A program made the translations under genes and the position numbers. The notes below the pieces were generated by a model. That model saw only the letters and a list, made by a program, of their open reading frames with translations, had not been told where the DNA came from and ran no database searches. A DNA stretch of 10,291 bases from Thiomargarita sp. (GTDB lineage: Bacteria > Pseudomonadota > Gammaproteobacteria > Beggiatoales > Beggiatoaceae). The stretch covers positions 1 through 10,291 of the forward strand of contig JAUXCJ010000010.1 in NCBI GenBank assembly GCA_030618965.1. The letters run 5' to 3'. Shown here in pieces: positions 8,980 to 10,291 of this stretch (position 1 is its first letter; every line of letters starts with the position of its first letter).

Positions 8980-9007
8980 ATTATGATTTGATACAACAAC
9001 ACGTCAA
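8980..9007 (-). promoter_or_regulatory. Candidate sigma70 promoter for carB-greA
   Basis: On the minus strand TTGACG (9002-9007) and CATAAT (8980-8985) are separated by 16 bases, each one base off consensus. Transcription would begin near 8973, giving a leader of about 40 AT-rich bases before the carB ATG. I see no PyrR-type leader, leader peptide or attenuator hairpin in that leader, so any control of carB by pyrimidines or arginine would have to act through a protein operator that I cannot identify. Confidence 0.5.
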
Positions 9008-9021
9008 AAAACAATTAAGAA

Positions 9022-9045
9022 AAAAATCTCGGTAATTGGATTTTT
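9022..9045 (-). terminator. Weak hairpin with T-run after yraN
   Basis: On the minus strand AAAAATC pairs with GATTTTT around a 10-base loop, and the T-run extends two bases beyond the stem. It lies 27 bases past the yraN stop and just upstream of the carB promoter, a sensible place to end the lpoA-yraN transcript. The stem has only one G-C pair, so it would be a poor terminator on its own. Confidence 0.25.
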
Positions 9046-9071
9046 AGGGAGAGGTTTTGAAGAAATTTAGG

Positions 9072-9428
9072 CTATGCTCTAAAAGCATCTTTTATCCAAT
9101 TTAATTGCGGATTTTCCATAGCACCATTAATTAAGATGGCATCAAAACGGCAAGGATGTTTTTGTGTCCAAGGATGGGTGTGTAGATAATAAGTGGCTGT
9201 GGTTAAAATTCGTTGCTGTTTGCGAATATCAATGCTTTCTAAACTGCCACCATAATGCTGACTTTTTCGATAGCGCACTTCTATAAAAACTAAAATCTGT
9301 TTATCAAGCATAATTAGGTCAATTTCTCCCCTTTTACTACGAAAGTTTCGCTTAAGGGGTTGTAACCCTTGCTGGCATAGGTAGGTATGGGCTAGTGTTT
9401 CAGCCCATTGTCCAGAAGAATAGCTCAT
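9072..9428 (-). CDS. yraN: YraN, UPF0102 family endonuclease-like protein
   Basis: This is a small protein of 118 residues with the restriction-endonuclease-like fold of the UPF0102 family. The family motifs are present: an N-terminal GxxAExLA helix (6-13), GEIDLI (34-39) with Glu35 and Asp37, FIEVRYR (48-54) with Glu50 and Arg52, a Gln at 71 and CRFD at 93-96. The acidic residues in the GEID and EVR strands resemble the metal-binding site of PD-(D/E)XK nucleases. The cellular role of the family is not established. The ATG follows the lpoA stop with no gap (TAA then ATG), which points to translational coupling. The pair lpoA-yraN is a conserved neighbourhood in gammaproteobacteria and helps to confirm both assignments. 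Confidence 0.93.
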   Translation of the reverse strand: MSYSSGQWAETLAHTYLCQQGLQPLKRNFRSKRGEIDLIMLDKQILVFIEVRYRKSQHYGGSLESIDIRKQQRILTTATYYLHTHPWTQKHPCRFDAILINGAMENPQLNWIKDAFRA

Positions 9429-10250
9429 TTATTCAAGTAATTGTGGTTTGCCATCGACAAAACGTGCCCAAGATAACTTATTTCGATGGATAACGCCCAT
9501 ATTATTGATTGATAAATGCCCGGTTTGCCCTTGCCATTGATAGCTGTTCAATGTTTGGAGCTCTGCCAATAAATAATAGGCTTCAACACCAAAAGCATAG
9601 AAACGGTTAAATTGTGCCATAGCCCTTTTGCCTTTTTTTTGCAAAATAGCTTGCAATTGATTGGCTTTGTCATCAGGTGCTAAAACCCAAGGCATATCTG
9701 TAAACGTGATACCATTTAACTTTGCATCTCGTTTAGGATTAGTAGTGCCGCCGTAGACACGAGAAATACTATAAATAGGTAATTTCTCACCAAGGGCTTT
9801 AACTATAAACTTGTGAATTTTTGGGGCGTGTTGAGGAAGTGCCACCATAAACACCATATCGGTTGTCTTTACTTTTTTCAGGGCTTTCGGAATTGAACGC
9901 CTAAAAGATTTGCCATAAATGTGTTGATTGACTTGTCCGCCCTGTTTTTTCCACTCGGTTTTAAATGCTTTTAATATGCTTTCGCCCCAATGGCCGTCTG
10001 GTACTAAGATAAATGCGGACTTGTGTCCATCTGCCCAACCACGCTTTGCAGCCTCTATCGCTTCATCTATGGGTGATAAAGAAACTTGATACAAGTTGCC
10101 TGTATTGGTAGGCTCTACTAAATGATTTAAAGCTAATGTTGGCACAGGTAATTGAAGTTGGCTATTAGCCAATAAAGAGATCGTTTGCTTTTGCAAAGGA
10201 CCTACCACAAAATCAGCCCCTTCTTGTATGGCTTTTTGATAAACCTTCAA
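9429..10250 (-). CDS. lpoA: LpoA (LppC family) penicillin-binding protein activator, C-terminal domain only
   Basis: LpoA is an outer-membrane lipoprotein that reaches across the periplasm to activate PBP1a in peptidoglycan synthesis. Only its C-terminal domain, which has a periplasmic-binding-protein fold, is present here (273 codons from a TTG; the family is usually about 600 residues). Recognisable pieces are GADFVVGPLQK (11-21), VPDGHWGES (83-91), FTDMPW (183-188), RFYAFGVEAYYL (216-227) and GQTGHLSI with the downstream W261 (241-261). No signal peptide, lipobox or N-terminal TPR-like domain is visible. The frame does not run on to the window edge: eight codons upstream of the TTG is an in-frame TGA at 10272-10274. 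The TTG is only the first possible start in the remaining frame, and homology appears to begin at or before it. The gene is therefore broken, frameshifted or mis-assembled near 10251-10274, or the window end is unreliable. YraN follows immediately. Confidence 0.85.
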   Translation of the reverse strand: MKVYQKAIQEGADFVVGPLQKQTISLLANSQLQLPVPTLALNHLVEPTNTGNLYQVSLSPIDEAIEAAKRGWADGHKSAFILVPDGHWGESILKAFKTEWKKQGGQVNQHIYGKSFRRSIPKALKKVKTTDMVFMVALPQHAPKIHKFIVKALGEKLPIYSISRVYGGTTNPKRDAKLNGITFTDMPWVLAPDDKANQLQAILQKKGKRAMAQFNRFYAFGVEAYYLLAELQTLNSYQWQGQTGHLSINNMGVIHRNKLSWARFVDGKPQLLE

Positions 10251-10291
10251 AACCTTTCTTTCGTCAACTGCTCAAGTCGGATGTAGCCATG

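Noticed and set aside
8932..9071. Pyrimidine-responsive riboswitch or attenuator before carB
   Set aside because: The gap has only weak AT-rich pairing and a promoter-like pair of boxes. No leader peptide, PyrR-type anti-antiterminator or strong terminator is visible.
1..10291. tRNA, rRNA, CRISPR array, transposase or phage genes
   Set aside because: Intergenic gaps are all under 200 bases and none shows a cloverleaf, regularly spaced repeats or mobile-element coding sequence.

Overview
The window reads as a low-to-moderate GC gammaproteobacterial chromosome. Several gene pairs are typical of that class: lpoA followed by yraN, carB followed directly by greA, class 2 (quinone-linked) pyrD, and a rhombosortase with its lipoprotein partner. 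The AT-rich intergenic DNA and the short perfect palindromes between genes fit large sulphur bacteria of the Thiotrichales/Beggiatoaceae. That placement is an inference from style, not from a search.

Left part (about 1-2620, plus strand): a candidate promoter leads into a lipoprotein of the rhombotarget type, then a rhombosortase-like rhomboid protease, then pyrD. The lipoprotein frame ends at a TAG at 899-901. The next bases, read one frame over, encode a textbook GlyGly-CTERM sorting tail (897-986): a GGGS motif, one hydrophobic helix and a basic end. That tail overlaps the start of the rhombosortase gene. The substrate and its presumed protease therefore sit side by side, with the recognition tail out of frame in this sequence.

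Middle and right part (2659-10250, minus strand): in transcription order, an apparently 5'-incomplete lpoA, yraN, a promoter-bearing gap, carB overlapping greA by ATGA, a gap holding a perfect 33-bp palindrome, and tex. Tex converges on pyrD across a 38-base gap with a GC-rich hairpin. CarB and PyrD serve pyrimidine synthesis (CarB also arginine). GreA and Tex act on transcription. LpoA serves cell wall synthesis, while the role of YraN is not known.

Most of the window is ordinary housekeeping. The parts worth a second look are the frameshifted GlyGly-CTERM tail beside the rhombosortase, the stop codon that cuts off the 5' part of lpoA near the right edge, and the two intergenic palindromes.
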